From: Anaerolineaceae bacterium
GTDB lineage: Bacteria; Chloroflexota; Anaerolineae; JAAYZQ01
Reading direction: 5' to 3'
DNA: 6,965 nucleotides
Assembly (NCBI GenBank): GCA_012514775.1
Contig: JAAYZQ010000459.1
Span: 1 to 6,965 of the forward strand
The notes under the pieces are model-generated. The model saw nothing but the letters and a program-made list of their open reading frames with translations, had not been told where the DNA came from and searched no databases. The position numbers and the translations under genes are program-made. The first letter of the stretch is position 1; the number at the start of each line of letters is the position of its first letter. Below are positions 4,516 to 6,965 of this stretch, one piece after another.

Positions 4516-6768
4516 CTACTCCTCCACCCGCGCCACCACCGGCAGGCGAACCCGGAAGGTGCTGCCGGGGCAATGCGCCTCGTCGCGGCCGGGGCTCTCG
4601 ACCCAAATGCGCCCGCCGTGGGCTTCGACGATGCCCTTGGCGATGGCCAGGCCCAGGCCGGGCCCCGCCCCCTTGAATCCTACGTCGTCCGAGCTGTGCA
4701 GCATGGGGTTCTCTGGCCGGTAAAACTTTTCAAATATCAGGCGCTGCTGCTCGGGATCGATGCCGATGCCCTCGTCGCGGACCGACAACTCGACATAACC
4801 GTCATCCCGGGAGGCCGACTCGCAGCGGCCAGAGATCAGGATGCGCTTGCCATCGGGAGAGAACTTGATGGCGTTGCTGAGAAGGCTGACAAAGACCTGC
4901 TCCAGGCGGGTGCCATCGGCCTCGATGTAGGGCAGGGGCGAAAGATCCTCGACCTCGAGGTCCAGCTTGCGCTGCTCAGCGGCGGACTTGACGGTGGCAA
5001 TGGCATTGCTCACCACCACGCCCAGGGGAACGGGCACGGGATGCATGCGCAGGGTTCCGGTCTCCAGGAGTGAGACGTCGACCATGGCATCGACCACGCG
5101 CTTGAGGCGCTTGGCTCCCCGGGAAATGCCCGCCAGGAACTCGTTGAGCATCTGCGAGTTGCCCAGCTCGTCCATCTTCATGCTCGACAGCACGTCGGAA
5201 TAGCCAAAGATCTGGGACAGGGGCGTGCGCAGCTCGTGGGAGGCGATGGTGACAAAATCAGCCTTGGCGCGGTCCAGCCGTTTGAGCTGCCGGTTGGTCT
5301 CCGACAGCTCGTTGTTGAGGCGTTCGAGGTCGCCCTGGACGGCCCGCAGGTTGCCGAGGAGGCGGGCATTCTCCAGGGCCGTGGCCGTCTGGCCGGCCAG
5401 GGTCATGAGCGTGTCCATGTCCTCGTCGGAATAGGGCTGGCCCGAGGCCTTGGAACCCAGGGCCAGGAGTGCCACGGGGCGATCGGGCAGCAGGACGGGG
5501 ATAAAGAGCTCGGCGCCCAGCGACTTGACCCATCTTCGTTCTTCGTCGGCCATGGCCTGGAACCAGGTCAGCACGTCCAGGTCGTACTGGGTCAGGGGCC
5601 GGCCGATGCGGCGAAAATGCGCCACGAAGCGGCTGTCGCGGGCAAAGACGGCCGGGCCGGGGACGGTGCCGCCGCTGCTGCGCAGCACCCTCAGCTCTAC
5701 CTGGTCCTGCGCCCTTTCCGACAGGAGGATAAAGGCCGCGCCCTCGACCCGCAGCGTGTTGCGCAGCCAATCCAGGGTCGTGTCGGCGAGCCGGTCGAGA
5801 TCGAGGATGAGGTTGATTTGCTGGCTGTAGCTGCGCAGCGCGCTCTGCACATCGTACGTGTGGCCCAGCACCGTGCGGTCGAAAAGGCGTTGCAAAAAAG
5901 GCCTGACGGCGACGTCGACGATGGCCGTGCCTATGATGGCCACCAGGAGCACCGGCAGCAGGAATTCCAGGCGAGCCAGGTCCCAGAAGCTGCCGGTCAG
6001 GAGGGTGGCTCCCACCACGGCCACAGTGTAGAGGAGTGCCGAGACGGCGGCCAGGAGCACGATGCGCAGGGAGCCGAGGCCCAGGCGCCGGATGTCGGGC
6101 AGGTCGTAGCGCAGCAGCGTGACGGTCACGATGCAAAAGCCCAGGAGCCGGGCCAGGAATCCGATGGAAGCATTGGGCTCGATGCCCATGACGATGAGCA
6201 GGTCGGCCGGGAGAAAGGCCAGCAGGGCCAGGGTCAGGTATCGAACCCTGTTGCGATGTTTGTAGCCCAGCACGTCGCGGAGCGCCACCATGGCCGTCCA
6301 CCACGCCCTGCCCGTGGCCACGAACCAGGCCGCGAGCAGCAGAAGGCTGCCCATCTCTACAGGCCCCAGGGGCAAGGCGACCAGGGGCAGGACCACGCCC
6401 GGCACATAGGCCGAGGCAATATCGATGGCAAGGGCCGCCAGGACGAGGATCCCCGCTACGGCGACGAGACCGCGCAGCCATCCCTTTCGCTCCACAAAGG
6501 CGGCGGCAAACTCGGCCGTGATCAGCGCCAGAAGGACCAGCCCGATCTCGGCCAGGCGGTGCCAGACATAGCTCCACCACGGCCCCTCGGTGAGGAGACT
6601 CACCAGGCCGAGGACCAACGTCCAGAGGGCGGCCAGGGCCAGCGCCCAGGCCAGCAGGCGCTGGCTGCGGCCTCGCCGGATGCGGTGGCGCACAGCCAGG
6701 ACCAGCAGGATGATATAGGCCAGCAGCAAGCCGGCATAGGTTGCTATCTCGGCCAGATACCAGATCAT
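4516..6768 (-). CDS. Membrane sensor histidine kinase with multi-pass N-terminus and GAF domain
   Basis: A 750-residue orphan-type kinase. Residues 1-290 hold about eight or nine membrane spans (near 8-27, 37-60, 72-92, 99-120, 137-152, 176-196, 203-219, 235-257, 268-288) with short loops, so ligand sensing is likely within the membrane. A GAF-like domain spans about 315-470 (from QQINLILDLDRLADTTLDWL to TLAGQTATALENARLL), then a coiled coil at 471-505. HisKA has the phospho-acceptor His511 in SHELRTPL. The HATPase domain has the N-box with Asn632, DEGIGI (665-670), FEKFYR (679-684) and the glycine-rich GAGPGLGLAIAK (700-711). All catalytic motifs look intact. No receiver domain or response regulator is visible. 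An in-frame TGA four codons upstream limits the N-terminus to ATG 6768; this start has no Shine-Dalgarno and lies 6 bases after a perfect TATAAT, implying a leaderless mRNA. It heads a two-gene operon with the GHKL/winged-helix gene. Confidence 0.94.
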   Translation of the reverse strand: MIWYLAEIATYAGLLLAYIILLVLAVRHRIRRGRSQRLLAWALALAALWTLVLGLVSLLTEGPWWSYVWHRLAEIGLVLLALITAEFAAAFVERKGWLRGLVAVAGILVLAALAIDIASAYVPGVVLPLVALPLGPVEMGSLLLLAAWFVATGRAWWTAMVALRDVLGYKHRNRVRYLTLALLAFLPADLLIVMGIEPNASIGFLARLLGFCIVTVTLLRYDLPDIRRLGLGSLRIVLLAAVSALLYTVAVVGATLLTGSFWDLARLEFLLPVLLVAIIGTAIVDVAVRPFLQRLFDRTVLGHTYDVQSALRSYSQQINLILDLDRLADTTLDWLRNTLRVEGAAFILLSERAQDQVELRVLRSSGGTVPGPAVFARDSRFVAHFRRIGRPLTQYDLDVLTWFQAMADEERRWVKSLGAELFIPVLLPDRPVALLALGSKASGQPYSDEDMDTLMTLAGQTATALENARLLGNLRAVQGDLERLNNELSETNRQLKRLDRAKADFVTIASHELRTPLSQIFGYSDVLSSMKMDELGNSQMLNEFLAGISRGAKRLKRVVDAMVDVSLLETGTLRMHPVPVPLGVVVSNAIATVKSAAEQRKLDLEVEDLSPLPYIEADGTRLEQVFVSLLSNAIKFSPDGKRILISGRCESASRDDGYVELSVRDEGIGIDPEQQRLIFEKFYRPENPMLHSSDDVGFKGAGPGLGLAIAKGIVEAHGGRIWVESPGRDEAHCPGSTFRVRLPVVARVEE
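4519..4525 (-). promoter_or_regulatory. Shine-Dalgarno embedded in the kinase 3' end
   Basis: On the minus strand GGAGGAG overlaps the kinase's last two Glu codons, just before its TAG, and lies 7 bases before ATG 4511. Ribosomes finishing the kinase would be positioned to restart on the next gene. This supports the short start of the downstream protein. Confidence 0.8.
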
Positions 6769-6774
6769 GGCTGG

Positions 6775-6793
6775 ATTATATCACAATTTGTGC
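6775..6793 (-). promoter_or_regulatory. Extended -10 promoter of the kinase operon
   Basis: On the minus strand a perfect TATAAT (6780-6775) is preceded by TG and one base (TGATATAAT). Exactly 6 bases, CCAGCC, separate it from ATG 6768, so the predicted first transcribed base is the A of the start codon. No good -35 is seen, but an 8-base T tract (6808-6801) lies just upstream in the -35/UP region. The block GCACAAATTGTGATATAAT differs by one base from 2154-2172. Confidence 0.8.
6782..6792. promoter_or_regulatory. Second copy of the palindromic operator candidate
   Basis: CACAA-N-TTGTG again abuts the extended -10, with spacing identical to 2155-2165. Position and conservation argue for a bound regulator common to both operons. 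Confidence 0.6.
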
Positions 6794-6857
6794 GTGGGCG
6801 AAAAAAAACGCCAGTCCTCGAAAGAAGGATGTCGCTTTTCTGAGAGTGTTCCCGCCG

Positions 6858-6886
6858 TTGACCCGGGCTATCTTGTGTGCTACAAT
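6858..6886 (+). promoter_or_regulatory. Promoter of the amidohydrolase gene
   Basis: TTGACC (6858-6863) and TACAAT (6881-6886) are separated by the ideal 17 bases, and TG at 6878-6879 makes an extended -10. Start of transcription is predicted near 6893, giving a leader of about 23 bases. It diverges from the kinase promoter and lacks the CACAA-N-TTGTG palindrome. Confidence 0.82.
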
Positions 6887-6903
6887 GGATAGCACCCGGA
6901 ACC

Positions 6904-6910
6904 AAGGAGG
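6904..6910 (+). promoter_or_regulatory. Shine-Dalgarno of the amidohydrolase gene
   Basis: AAGGAGG lies 5 bases before ATG 6916 and fixes the start of the truncated gene. It contrasts with the divergent kinase gene, which has no such site. Confidence 0.8.
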
Positions 6911-6915
6911 ATTGC

Positions 6916-6965
6916 ATGCCCACGACCTTGCTCCAGAATGCCACATTGCTGGTCACGATGGACGA
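6916..6965 (+). CDS. Probable amidohydrolase, N-terminus only (runs off the window)
   Basis: Only 16 full codons are present, giving MPTTLLQNATLLVTMD. This resembles the first beta strands of metal-dependent amidohydrolases of the deaminase group (for example S-adenosylhomocysteine/methylthioadenosine, guanine or cytosine deaminases), which often begin with a pattern like LIKNATLVTMD. The promoter at 6858-6886 and the AAGGAGG at 6904-6910 confirm that a real gene starts here. The metal-binding HxH motif and everything that defines the substrate lie beyond the edge, so a more exact name is not possible. Confidence 0.6.
   Translation, partial: MPTTLLQNATLLVTMD

Noticed and set aside
5258..6580. 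Second minus-strand open frame overlapping the kinase in another frame
   Set aside because: Pro/Arg/Gly/His-rich shadow of the kinase caused by GC-rich codon positions; no start signal or homology visible.
5236..6843. Long plus-strand open frame (535 codons) antisense to the histidine kinase
   Set aside because: The translation is low-complexity and rich in Gln, Gly, His and Asp with no domain motifs, as expected opposite a GC-rich gene. The minus-strand frame has complete kinase motifs.

Overview
The window is GC-rich bacterial DNA with densely packed genes. The mix of genes suggests a non-proteobacterial lineage: a MscL channel ending in a zinc ribbon, a multi-pass-membrane/GAF histidine kinase whose start codon sits at the predicted transcription start, and a GHKL/winged-helix regulator. 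Chloroflexota would fit, but this is an inference from gene style and no marker gene here settles it. I see no tRNA, rRNA, CRISPR array, transposase or phage gene.

Left part, + strand (1-2140): the 3' three quarters of a HemW-type heme chaperone (its radical-SAM cysteine motif lies before the window) is followed after 52 bases by a GTG-started fold-type I PLP aminotransferase. Middle, + strand (2145-3360): a strong extended -10 promoter drives a YhhN-family (lysoplasmalogenase-like) membrane protein and then mscL, a likely two-gene envelope operon. The convergent intergenic region 3361-3512 holds four CCCGCAA direct repeats about one helical turn apart, a long palindrome with a GAAC-N4-GTTC core like the Gram-positive LexA box, and a GC-rich hairpin that fits a terminator for the minus-strand operon.

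Right part, - strand (6793 down to 3513): a 750-residue membrane histidine kinase is followed, 4 bases after its stop, by a 332-residue GHKL-ATPase/winged-helix protein of the AlbA_2-associated 'ATP-binding protein' family that lacks the usual N-terminal AlbA_2 domain. No response regulator is present. Divergently, a -35/-10 promoter at 6858-6886 serves the first 16 codons of a probable amidohydrolase at the right edge.

The most notable signal is a 19-base block, GCACAAATTGTGRTATAAT, that occurs twice. It lies at the promoter of the YhhN-mscL operon and, on the opposite strand 4.6 kb away, at the promoter of the kinase operon. It places an 11-base palindrome (CACAA-N-TTGTG) against an extended -10 element, so the two operons may answer to the same regulator. 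A working hypothesis is that the kinase and its DNA-binding partner form an envelope-sensing circuit that controls itself and YhhN-mscL. This is inference only.
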